Shown one piece after another: positions 14,813 to 21,518 of a stretch of 33,303 nt of DNA. This DNA comes from an uncultured Collinsella sp. (lineage in GTDB: Bacteria; Actinomycetota; Coriobacteriia; Coriobacteriales; Coriobacteriaceae), in contig CAUFRO010000024.1 in the NCBI GenBank assembly GCA_959027945.1, forward strand, positions 1 to 33,303, in the 5' to 3' direction. Each line of letters begins with the position of its first letter. Positions within the stretch are counted from its first letter, which is position 1. The notes under the pieces were generated by a model that was not told the DNA's origin, did not search any database, and was given only the letters and a program-made list of their open reading frames with translations. A program made the translations under genes and the position numbers.

Positions 14813-14842
14813 TTAGCAAAAATTATAAAGTAGTTTATAATT
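14813..14842 (+). promoter_or_regulatory. hicAB promoter with palindromic operator
   Basis: TTAGCA (14813-14818) and a perfect TATAAT (14836-14841) are 17 bp apart. The -10 lies inside a palindrome with 9-bp arms aattataaa (14821-14829) and tttataatt (14834-14842) around GTAG. An operator over the -10 fits autorepression by the HicB antitoxin or HicAB complex. The AT-rich sequence stands out from the GC-rich flanks. Confidence 0.75.
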
Positions 14843-14866
14843 AGGACGGCTGAAAGAGGTCGGCCC

Positions 14867-15052
14867 ATGCAACCTCCTACCTTTCGGGAAATCATTGCCC
14901 TACTCAAGCACGATGGATTCGTGAAGGTCGCGCAAGTCGGTAGTCATGCTAAGTATGTTTCTGGTGACCGTGTTGTCACCGTGAACGGCTCTGGTGGTGA
15001 TCGACCAAAGAAGGGCACGTGGGCAAGTATTCGTCGCCAAGCTGAATGGTAG
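14867..15052 (+). CDS. hicA: HicA-type toxin, mRNA interferase
   Basis: The 61-residue protein (MQPPTFREIIALLKHDGF, then GSHAKYV and KKGTWASIRRQ) fits the small double-stranded-RNA-binding fold of HicA/YcfA toxins. The GSH motif supplies the expected catalytic His at residue 27. HicA enzymes cleave mRNA and are neutralised by HicB from the same operon. A Shine-Dalgarno-like agaggt is just upstream. hicB starts 11 bases after the hicA stop. The toxin-first order is usual for hicAB. The pair lies between prmC and sua5, which are normally adjacent, so it is probably a later insertion. Confidence 0.88.
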   Translation: MQPPTFREIIALLKHDGFVKVAQVGSHAKYVSGDRVVTVNGSGGDRPKKGTWASIRRQAEW

Positions 15053-15063
15053 TTGGAGGCAAA

Positions 15064-15510
15064 ATGAGGCAGCGATTTACCTATGACTGCGTTCTCATAA
15101 AAGAAGACGACGGTTACTGCGCCAGTTTCCCGCAGATTCCCGGCGCCTTTGCCGATGGCGATACGCGCGAAGAAGCGATTGCCCATGCCACCGAGGCACT
15201 GATGGCGTTTTTGGCCGACGACCTCAACAACGGTTTGACTCCGGCAGGGTACGAACGCTCGGCCGAGGTCGTGGCCCTTTCAGTCGAAATCGACCACGAG
15301 GACGCTCGGGAAGCGGCGTGCCGAACATTTAAAGACGCAGCGCTGGACCTCAAAGTCTCCGCTCCGCGGATTACCGCGCTGGTCAAAGCCGGAAAGCTCG
15401 ATGTTGAACTTGTCGACGGCCGTCGGATGATAACGATAGACAGCATCGAGCGCTACGCCGCCCAAGAACGCCACGCCGGCAGGCCAAAGAAGTTCGTCGC
15501 AGTCCAATAA
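15064..15510 (+). CDS. hicB: HicB-type antitoxin with excisionase/MerR-like DNA-binding C-terminus
   Basis: Residues 1-65 (FTYDCVLIKEDDGYCASFPQ, then GAFADGDTREEAIAHATEAL) are the typical HicB partial RNase-H-like fold that covers the toxin. The C-terminal part (about 95-135: KVSAPRITALVKAGKLDVEL, then DGRRMITIDSIERY) resembles the winged helix-turn-helix of excisionase/MerR-like proteins more than the ribbon-helix-helix or Xre domains usual in HicB. It probably binds the palindrome at 14821-14842. ATG 15064 is preferred over ATG 15046 because ggagg (15055-15059) sits just before it; the upstream ATG overlaps the hicA stop. The protein has 148 residues. No terminator is apparent downstream, and 15511-15644 holds no gene. 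Confidence 0.85.
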   Translation: MRQRFTYDCVLIKEDDGYCASFPQIPGAFADGDTREEAIAHATEALMAFLADDLNNGLTPAGYERSAEVVALSVEIDHEDAREAACRTFKDAALDLKVSAPRITALVKAGKLDVELVDGRRMITIDSIERYAAQERHAGRPKKFVAVQ

Positions 15511-15644
15511 CCCCCTCACTTTCACCGACTACTAGAGCCGCTCACCAAACCAACATGCGCTCTGGGCAAATAGGTTGAACGTTTCGTGCGAGAATGCCCC
15601 ACAGTAAACAAACTTGCACCAGAGCGTAAGGGGCTGGCATACAC

Positions 15645-16388
15645 ATGCAGACGGTCTATCGGGTATACGAGGGAGCGCGCGAGCCGCATCGGCTTGCAGT
15701 CGAGCGCACGGCCGAGCTACTCGGTCGCGGCGGCCTGGCGCTTATTCCAACCGAGACGGTCTACGGTGTCGCCGTGGCGGTCAACGCCTTCTCGGATGCC
15801 GTTCCACAAGATACAAGTGAACCTCTGCCGTGGCCGCGCGATCCGCAGGCCACCGTCAACGGCGCCGCGGTCCCCGCACTCGGCACCGGCTATCGTCGTA
15901 TCTTTACCCTCAAGCAGCGCGAGCTCACCCAAACGGTTGCCTGGCTGGTCGATGATGCCGAGGCACTCGACCGCTATGGCGTGGATATCCCTAACGAGGC
16001 CCGCGTGCTCGCCCGACGATGCTGGCCGGGCGCCCTGACTATCGTGGTTAAGGCGGCCCCCTGCGTGCCGACCTTTATGCGCGCCGCCGACGACACGGTG
16101 GCACTTCGCGCTTCGGCCTCGCCCGTGGTGCAGGCGCTCATCCGCGCCTGCGGCAGCCCTCTTGCCTGCACCAGCGCCAACACGCATGGCGCGCCCGCGC
16201 CGGCAAGTTTTGTCACGGTGGAGGAGCGCATCCTGGAGGGGGTCGATGTGGCCGTCGACGCCGGTGAGACCCCGTGTCGCGACGCCTCAACCATCGTGTC
16301 GTTTCAGCACGGCGAGCTCCAGATCCTGCGCCAAGGCGCACTTCCCGCATCAGAGATCGAGCGGGTCCTGTCCGACCCGATGCAATAG
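15645..16388 (+). CDS. tsaC: Threonylcarbamoyl-AMP synthase (TsaC/Sua5/YrdC family)
   Basis: The enzyme makes L-threonylcarbamoyl-AMP from threonine, bicarbonate and ATP for the t6A37 modification of ANN-decoding tRNAs. Family signatures are LIPTETVYGVAV (PTETVYG at 35-41), IFTLKQRE (the variant K-x-R site), RCWPGALTIVVKA, TVALRAS and PLACTSANTHGAPAP. The protein has 247 residues, with an extra loop of about 35 residues (about 48-83, Pro-rich) after the first motif. No C-terminal Sua5 domain is present, so it is of the short TsaC type. It sits 13 bp before glpK and may be cotranscribed with it. sua5/tsaC after prfA-prmC is a conserved order in Gram-positive bacteria. Confidence 0.9.
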   Translation: MQTVYRVYEGAREPHRLAVERTAELLGRGGLALIPTETVYGVAVAVNAFSDAVPQDTSEPLPWPRDPQATVNGAAVPALGTGYRRIFTLKQRELTQTVAWLVDDAEALDRYGVDIPNEARVLARRCWPGALTIVVKAAPCVPTFMRAADDTVALRASASPVVQALIRACGSPLACTSANTHGAPAPASFVTVEERILEGVDVAVDAGETPCRDASTIVSFQHGELQILRQGALPASEIERVLSDPMQ

Positions 16389-16401
16389 AAAGGTGTAAGC
16401 G

Positions 16402-17943
16402 ATGTCGTTGAATCTAGGTAGCCTGGGTATGGAAGACGCCTCGTTTAGCTTTGGCGGTTCCTACATCATGGCGCTCGACTGCGGCACTACCTCGGTACTC
16501 GCGACTATCGTCGACGAGTACGGCTGCATCGTCGCCCAGGCGCGTCGTAGCGTCAAAACCAGCTTCCCGCGCCCCGGCTGGGTGGAGCAGGATCCCACGG
16601 AGGTGCTTGCCAGTCAGATCGGCGTGATGATGGAGGTCCAGTTTAAGAGCGGCATCCATTCTGACCGCATCGCCGCCATCGGTATCTCCAACCAGCGCGA
16701 GACCACGGTGGTGTGGGACCGCATAAGCGGCCAACCCATCTATAACGCCATCGTGTGGCAATGCCGTCGCACCGCACCTCTGATCGACGAGCTGGTCGAG
16801 CAGGGCGCAGAAGAGCTGGTGCGCTCCCGCACGGGGCTTACGCTCGACCCGTATTTCTCGGCCTCCAAGGTGCAGTGGATCCTCGACAACGTCGATGGTG
16901 CGCGTGAGAGCGCGGCGGCGGGCGACCTCATGTTCGGCACCATCGACACCTGGCTCATCTACAACCTCACCGGCGGTCAGGTATTTGCCACCGACTACAC
17001 CAATGCCAGCCGCACCGCGCTCTTTAATATCCATGCGCTCGATTGGGACGACGATCTGCTGGCGCTTTTCGACGTCCCGCGTTCCATGATGCCCGAGGTT
17101 CGTTGGAGCTCGGGCGACTACGGCCGCGTCGCGAGCGACATCATGACCAACATGCCACCCATCATGGGCGTGGCGGGCGACCAGCAGGCGTCGCTGTTCG
17201 GCCACTGCTGCTTCCATCCCGGCCAGACCAAAAACACCTATGGCACGGGTTGCTTTATGCTCATGAACACCGGCGACGAGATCGTCGAATCCAAGAACGG
17301 TCTGGTCTCCACGATCGGTATCGCCGCGGACGGCAAGATCAGCTATGCGCTCGAGGGTTCTATCTTTGCCGCCGGCTCAACCATGAACTGGCTGCGCAAC
17401 AACATGGGCATCATCTCGAGCGTGAGCGAGTCCGCGCAACTCGCCACTTCGATTAACGACAACGAGGGCTGCTACTTCGTCCCCGCCTTCGCAGGCCTGG
17501 GCGCTCCCTGGTGGGACCCGCATGCTCGCGGTATCGTGTGCGGCCTGACCGGCGCCTCGAGTCGCGCGACCATTGTGCGTGCGGCCTGCGAGTCCATGGC
17601 CTACCAGAGTTATGACGTGCTACGCGCCATGGAGCAGGACGTGGGACTTTCGATTGAGCGCCTGTCCGTCGATGGCGGTGCCTCGCGCAACGAGTTCATC
17701 ATGCAATTCCAGGCTGATCTGCTGGATATTCCCGTGCTGCAGTGCGAGACGGTGGAGACCACGGCGATTGGCGCCGCGTACTTGGCGGGCCTTGCTGTCG
17801 GCTATTGGGAGGATTTGGAGGAGCTGGAGCAAAACGCTCAGATCGTCAAAGTCTTCCATCCTCACATGTCCGCCGAGCGCCGTGAGAGCAACCTCGCTGG
17901 TTGGCGTGATGCCGTCAAGCGTTCGCTCAACACCGCTCAGTAG
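16402..17943 (+). CDS. glpK: Glycerol kinase
   Basis: GlpK phosphorylates glycerol to glycerol 3-phosphate with ATP in the cytoplasm, feeding glycolysis and lipid synthesis. FGGY-family motifs are clear: YIMALDCGTTSVLATIVD (phosphate-binding loop), GISNQRETTVVW, VAGDQQASLFGH with catalytic Asp at residue 260, TYGTGCFMLMN, and FAGLGAPWWDP. The 513-residue length is close to normal, with about 20 extra N-terminal residues before the first strand. The start at 16402 is chosen because aaggtg lies 6 bases upstream. No glycerol facilitator or glycerol-3-phosphate dehydrogenase gene is nearby, so the gene appears relocated between sua5 and upp. Confidence 0.95.
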   Translation: MSLNLGSLGMEDASFSFGGSYIMALDCGTTSVLATIVDEYGCIVAQARRSVKTSFPRPGWVEQDPTEVLASQIGVMMEVQFKSGIHSDRIAAIGISNQRETTVVWDRISGQPIYNAIVWQCRRTAPLIDELVEQGAEELVRSRTGLTLDPYFSASKVQWILDNVDGARESAAAGDLMFGTIDTWLIYNLTGGQVFATDYTNASRTALFNIHALDWDDDLLALFDVPRSMMPEVRWSSGDYGRVASDIMTNMPPIMGVAGDQQASLFGHCCFHPGQTKNTYGTGCFMLMNTGDEIVESKNGLVSTIGIAADGKISYALEGSIFAAGSTMNWLRNNMGIISSVSESAQLATSINDNEGCYFVPAFAGLGAPWWDPHARGIVCGLTGASSRATIVRAACESMAYQSYDVLRAMEQDVGLSIERLSVDGGASRNEFIMQFQADLLDIPVLQCETVETTAIGAAYLAGLAVGYWEDLEELEQNAQIVKVFHPHMSAERRESNLAGWRDAVKRSLNTAQ

Positions 17944-18066
17944 GGTTGCGACGAGCTGCTCGATACAACAAACCGTTAAACTTATGCACGGCGCGAGGCA
18001 ACAACGTCGCCAGGCGTCTTGTCAGCAAGGCCATCTTCCGGCCGCAACGAAAGGGGCAATCAACCC

Positions 18067-18714
18067 ATGACCGTCACCTACGATACGTCCCGCGTGACGC
18101 TTGTCGACCATCCGCTCGTCCAGCACAAGCTGTCGATCTTGCGCGACAAGAGCACCGGCACCAACCAGTTCCGCCAGCTCGTGCGCGAGCTTGCGCTCTT
18201 TGACGGCTACGAGGCCATGCGCGACCTGCCCATGGAAGACGTCGAGGTCGAGACTCCCATCACCACCGCCATGTTTAAGCAGCTTGCCGGCAAGAAGCTC
18301 GCCATTGTTCCCATCCTGCGTGCGGGCCTCGGCATGGTCGACGGCATCCTCGACCTGGTGCCCTCCGCTCGCGTGGGCCACATCGGTATGGAGCGTGACG
18401 AGGTTACCCACGAGCCGCATGAGTATTACTGCAAGATGCCCAAGGATATCGACCAGCGCATCTGCCTGGTTGTCGACCCCATGCTCGCCACGGGCGGTTC
18501 GGCCGAGATGGCCATCAGCTACCTGCGCGAGCGCGGTGTTAAGGATATTCGCATGCTGTGTATCGTCGCGGCCCCCGAGGGCCTCAAGTCACTGACCGAA
18601 AAGGACCCCGACGTACATATTTATACCTGCGCCATCGACGACCATCTCAACGAAGCTGCCTACATCGTTCCCGGCCTGGGCGACGCCGGCGACCGCATCT
18701 ACGGCACGCTGTAA
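18067..18714 (+). CDS. upp: Uracil phosphoribosyltransferase
   Basis: Upp converts uracil and PRPP to UMP in pyrimidine salvage. The protein (215 aa) opens with HPLVQHKLSILRDKSTGTNQ, a Upp signature, and has the PRPP-binding loop VVDPMLATGGSA (Asp at residue 137). It ends in the uracil-binding GDAGDRIYGTL, with YIVPGLGDAGDR near-universal in the family. The start at 18067 follows gaaagggg, 11 bases upstream; an in-frame extension to 18019 adds no family sequence. The gene has its own 123-bp leader after glpK and a hairpin after the stop. upp just upstream of the atp operon is also seen in Bacillus. Confidence 0.97.
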   Translation: MTVTYDTSRVTLVDHPLVQHKLSILRDKSTGTNQFRQLVRELALFDGYEAMRDLPMEDVEVETPITTAMFKQLAGKKLAIVPILRAGLGMVDGILDLVPSARVGHIGMERDEVTHEPHEYYCKMPKDIDQRICLVVDPMLATGGSAEMAISYLRERGVKDIRMLCIVAAPEGLKSLTEKDPDVHIYTCAIDDHLNEAAYIVPGLGDAGDRIYGTL

Positions 18715-18756
18715 TCTCTGGGGCATACCGGCTAACGTCGAAAATACGAAGAAATG

Positions 18757-18791
18757 GTGCGCGCGGTCGAACAAAAGACGACCGCGCGCAC
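18757..18791 (+). terminator. Terminator-like hairpin after upp
   Basis: A perfect 13-bp GC-rich stem (gtgcgcgcggtcg, 18757-18769, with its complement 18779-18791) encloses a 9-base A-rich loop. Only a weak T-rich run follows (tcctgtt), so termination may be partial or Rho-assisted. Confidence 0.6.
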
Positions 18792-18906
18792 TCCTGTTAA
18801 CGGACGTTTTGCCCTGCAGGGTTCGAGAAAAACGTATTACCGTACCTGCGGCATAAAGAAGGTCTTAAGAAAACGAACAGGTGCGTATTAACCGATGCTT
18901 TTTCGG

Positions 18907-18934
18907 TTGTACTTTAGCGATTGGCTCGTACAAT
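18907..18934 (+). promoter_or_regulatory. Candidate promoter of the ATP synthase operon
   Basis: A -10-like TACAAT (18929-18934) follows a weak -35 TTGTAC (18907-18912) at 16 bp. This lies about 60 bases before the first gene of the operon. A small accga/tcggt hairpin lies just upstream. Confidence 0.45.
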
Positions 18935-18996
18935 AGTCACCAATGTTTGGCGGGAACTGTCCTGTGAGGCGATAAAAAAGGAAAGTGAGGACGCCA

Positions 18997-19308
18997 GTGT
19001 TTCAGATAGCCGATCTGCTCGCTATCGTTGCAGGTGCCATCGCGGGCGCGATTGCCTTCCTTCCCTTTGTCTTTACGCTCAAGCCGGTTCTTGACGATAA
19101 GCAGAATGCGGACATGCTCAAGGGCATGGTGAGTCTGGCGGTCTCGGCAGTCGCCCTGCTCGTCTTTACCTTGGTTGTGTTTGCGTTGTTCGGAGAGGCA
19201 TTTCGCATGTTCCTCCTGGGCGAGGCGATCGGCTTCGTGGCCTTTATGGCCGCCTGCACGGTTCGCGTCGCCAAGGCGCTGCGAGATCCTCATGAGGTCG
19301 AAAGGTAA
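18997..19308 (+). CDS. Small membrane protein at the AtpI position
   Basis: The 103-residue protein (MFQIADLLAIVAGAIAGAIA...) has three or four hydrophobic segments and a short basic C-terminus (RVAKALRDPHEVER). Proteins at this place in atp operons, AtpI in many bacteria and a conserved membrane protein in mycobacteria, help c-ring assembly or magnesium supply, but they diverge widely. The assignment here rests mainly on position and topology. GTG 18997 is chosen because gtgagg lies 6 bases upstream; GTG 18985 is in frame but sits 2 bases after its own weak site. The stop is 3 bases before atpB. Confidence 0.6.
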   Translation: MFQIADLLAIVAGAIAGAIAFLPFVFTLKPVLDDKQNADMLKGMVSLAVSAVALLVFTLVVFALFGEAFRMFLLGEAIGFVAFMAACTVRVAKALRDPHEVER

Positions 19309-19311
19309 GTC

Positions 19312-20115
19312 GTGGAAATTTTTGAAAAGCTGCCTGATGAGATTAATCATCTGGTCAGCGAGTTCAGCTCCACCCCTGTCGTGGGCGATCTGAGCTGCGG
19401 CATCACGCAGTACTCGTTTTGGCTGATCGTCTCCACGATCGTGCTCCTGATCGTCCTGGCCGTGTTCAAGAAGAAGCAGACCCTGGTTCCCAAGGGCTTC
19501 TTCGTCAACGGTTTCGAGTACATCATCGAGTACGTCGAGAACGATATCGGCAAGGGCGTCGTGGGTGAGAACTGGAAGAAGCACTTCCCGTTCCTGTGCT
19601 CGCTTTTCCTGTTCATCCTGATCAATAACATGATCGGCCTGATCCCGGGAATGAAGCCCGGCACCGGCGCAATCGGCTCCACCGCTGCGCTCGCCATCTT
19701 CGCCTTCGTGTACTTCATCTACTACGGATGCAAGGCTCACGGCGTGATCGGCTACATCAAGAGCCTCGCCCCGCAGGGCGTGAGCTTCCCGATGAACGTG
19801 CTTGTGTGGGTCGTCGAGCTTTTCTCGACCTTCCTGCGCCTCATCACGCTCGCCGTCCGTCTGTTCTGCAACATGTTCGCAGGACACGTGGTCATGGGCT
19901 CGTTCGCCATCATGGCGAGCATGTTCATGCAGCCGCTGCTTCAGCAGGTTTCCGCGGCCCACGCCGTCGGCGCCCTGCCTTCGCTGGCCTGGCTTGCCAT
20001 CCTCATCCTGATCTATGCGATCGAGCTTGTGGTCGGCGCCATCCAGGCTTACGTCTTCACGGTCCTTACCGCCGTGTATGTCTCCGAGGCAGAGGAGGTC
20101 GCGGAGGAGGAGTAG
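19312..20115 (+). CDS. atpB: ATP synthase Fo subunit a
   Basis: Subunit a forms the two proton half-channels against the c-ring in the membrane. The 267-residue protein has five or six membrane segments. The essential Arg is R183 in LITLAVRLFCNMFAGH, matching the family pattern L-x-x-R-L-x-x-N-M-x-A-G. The helices after it (LPSLAWLAILILIYAIELVV) match the C-terminal part of the family. Translation starts at GTG 19312, three bases after the preceding stop, with aaagg overlapping that gene's end, so coupled translation is likely. The C-terminus is acidic (SEAEEVAEEE). Confidence 0.95.
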   Translation: MEIFEKLPDEINHLVSEFSSTPVVGDLSCGITQYSFWLIVSTIVLLIVLAVFKKKQTLVPKGFFVNGFEYIIEYVENDIGKGVVGENWKKHFPFLCSLFLFILINNMIGLIPGMKPGTGAIGSTAALAIFAFVYFIYYGCKAHGVIGYIKSLAPQGVSFPMNVLVWVVELFSTFLRLITLAVRLFCNMFAGHVVMGSFAIMASMFMQPLLQQVSAAHAVGALPSLAWLAILILIYAIELVVGAIQAYVFTVLTAVYVSEAEEVAEEE

Positions 20116-20239
20116 TCTTCCGTTCGCGCCTTAAAGGTAAGGCAATTCGTTAAACCGCCGGTGCCCGTACCCATGGAGCCCGGCAGTTATAAAAAGGTTA
20201 TCCTGCGTGAAATAAGACACGCACGACAAAGGAGGAATC
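20116..20239 (+). promoter_or_regulatory. Intercistronic leader before atpE
   Basis: This is the only long gap inside the atp operon (124 bp). It contains a 6-bp hairpin gcctta/taaggc (about 20127-20142) and a tgcgt/acgca hairpin just before a near-perfect Shine-Dalgarno (aaaggagg, 20228-20235). A strong, separated initiation region before atpE fits the need to make c subunits in excess, as known from E. coli. The RNA fold is my inference. Confidence 0.5.
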
Positions 20240-20434
20240 GTGGGAGTTATCGGTTACGGTCTCGGTGTTATCGGCGCTGGTCTTGCTATCGGCCTGTCTG
20301 CTCTGGGTGCTACGGGTGCTATGGCCCGTCAGCCTGAGGTCCAGGGCCGCGTGTTCACCGTCTTCATCATGGGCTCCGCCTTCGGCGAGGCTCTGGCTCT
20401 GATCGGCTTCGTTGTCGCGCTGATCGTTAAATAG
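20240..20434 (+). CDS. atpE: ATP synthase Fo subunit c
   Basis: Subunit c forms the rotating proteolipid ring. The protein has only 64 residues (usually 70-85) in two helices joined by the polar loop ARQPE (29-33). The ion-binding carboxylate is E50 in GSAFGEALALIG. It is followed by Ala, and position 17, equivalent to the Gln of sodium-type rings, is Ile, so the ring should be proton-specific. Helix 1 has the Gly-rich packing pattern. GTG 20240 has an excellent Shine-Dalgarno at 4 bases. Almost no residues precede helix 1, which accounts for the short length. Confidence 0.95.
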   Translation: MGVIGYGLGVIGAGLAIGLSALGATGAMARQPEVQGRVFTVFIMGSAFGEALALIGFVVALIVK

Positions 20435-20449
20435 CACGGAGCGTCAAGT

Positions 20450-21052
20450 ATGAATCTTTCATCCCAGAAGAGCGCGATCGCACTCTCCGCGTCCGCGGCC
20501 GCGCTGCTCATGCCGGTTTCCGCGTTCGCCGAGGACGGCGCTGCCGGTGCGGACATCCTCATCCCTAAGATGGCGGAGTTCATCCCGGCGCTTATCGCCT
20601 TCCTGATTATCTGGATCGTGCTGGCCAAGGTCGCCCTGCCGGGCATCATGAAAACCATGGAGGAGCGCGGCAAGAAGATCGAGGAGAGCCTCGACGAGGC
20701 CGAGAAGACCAAGCAGGAGGCCATCGCCAAGCGCGCTGAGTCCGACTCGATCGTCACCGACGCCCGTCGTCAGGCTGCCGACATCGTTCTCGAGGCCCGT
20801 AAGGACGCCGAGTCCGAGCGCGCCCGTATCATCGAGGCTGCTCACAAGGAGGCCGAGGAGATCATCGCCAAGGCCCATACGACCGTCGAGGACGAGCGCA
20901 AGTCCATCTACGCCGGTGCCGCGAGCTCCATCGCCGACCTGTCCGTTGCCGTCGCCACCAAGATCGTGGGCGAGGCACTCGAGGACGAGTCCGAGCAGAA
21001 GAAGCTCATCGAGCGCTACATCCAGGAAGCAGGTAGCCTGAATGCCGACTAG
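20450..21052 (+). CDS. atpF: ATP synthase Fo subunit b, with signal-peptide-like N-terminus
   Basis: Subunit b is the peripheral stalk that holds F1 against subunit a. The membrane anchor (about 43-63, FIPALIAFLIIWIVLAKVAL) is followed by a long charged coiled coil (EERGKKIEESLDEAEKTKQE and onward) typical of the family. In front lies an extra leader of about 28 residues (SAIALSASAAALLMPVSAFA then ED) that looks like a cleavable signal peptide with an A-F-A site. The length is 200 residues against about 160-170 usually. It starts 15 bases after atpE. Its 3' end overlaps atpH by 11 bases. Confidence 0.95.
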   Translation: MNLSSQKSAIALSASAAALLMPVSAFAEDGAAGADILIPKMAEFIPALIAFLIIWIVLAKVALPGIMKTMEERGKKIEESLDEAEKTKQEAIAKRAESDSIVTDARRQAADIVLEARKDAESERARIIEAAHKEAEEIIAKAHTTVEDERKSIYAGAASSIADLSVAVATKIVGEALEDESEQKKLIERYIQEAGSLNAD

Positions 21053-21518
21053 CCGCTATCAGGACAAGGTACTCGAGACCTACGCGCGCTCCCTTTTGGA
21101 AGCCGCCAAGGCCGAGAACCATGTGTTCGAGGACCTCGAGATGATCGAGCGCCTGGCTAGCGCCAGCCCCGAGATTATCGCCGTGCTCGACACCATGTCC
21201 AAGCGCGACCAGCTCGACCTTCTTCCCAAGGTGGCAGCTGCCTTTAAGTATGTTGCCGAGGAAGACGAGGATGTAGTGGGCGTGACCGTCACCACGGCGA
21301 TCCCGCTCGACGACGAGCTGCGTCAAACCATCACTAAGAAATGCGAGCAGGACTTCGGCCGCAAGGTATTCCTTATCGAGCAGGTCGACCCGTCTATCGT
21401 GGGCGGCCTGGTGCTCGAGGCCCGCGGCGAGCGTCGTGACATTTCCGTCAAGACGCAGCTGCGCGTCGCGCAGGAGACCCTCGCAAACTCTGCTAATTCG
21501 TACGGAGGTGAAGCCTAA
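21042..21518 (+). CDS. atpH: ATP synthase F1 subunit delta
   Basis: Delta joins the top of F1 to the b stalk. The 158-residue protein begins SRYQDKVLETYARSLLEAA (the helical N-terminal domain that binds alpha) and ends with the conserved C-terminal pattern VDPSIVGGLVLEARGERRD then ISVKTQL. It is somewhat shorter than the usual 175-180. ATG 21042 lies inside the last codons of atpF (11-base overlap), and the stop overlaps the atpA start in TAATG, so translation is coupled on both sides. It is not fused to b as in mycobacteria. Confidence 0.93.
   Translation: MPTSRYQDKVLETYARSLLEAAKAENHVFEDLEMIERLASASPEIIAVLDTMSKRDQLDLLPKVAAAFKYVAEEDEDVVGVTVTTAIPLDDELRQTITKKCEQDFGRKVFLIEQVDPSIVGGLVLEARGERRDISVKTQLRVAQETLANSANSYGGEA

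Noticed and set aside
15046..15063. ATG 15046 as the hicB start
   Set aside because: It overlaps the hicA stop without a Shine-Dalgarno, whereas ATG 15064 follows ggagg and starts at the family N-terminus.
20240..20434. Sodium-specific c-ring
   Set aside because: The Gln at the helix-1 ligand position and the Ser after the key Glu are both absent (Ile17, Ala51).
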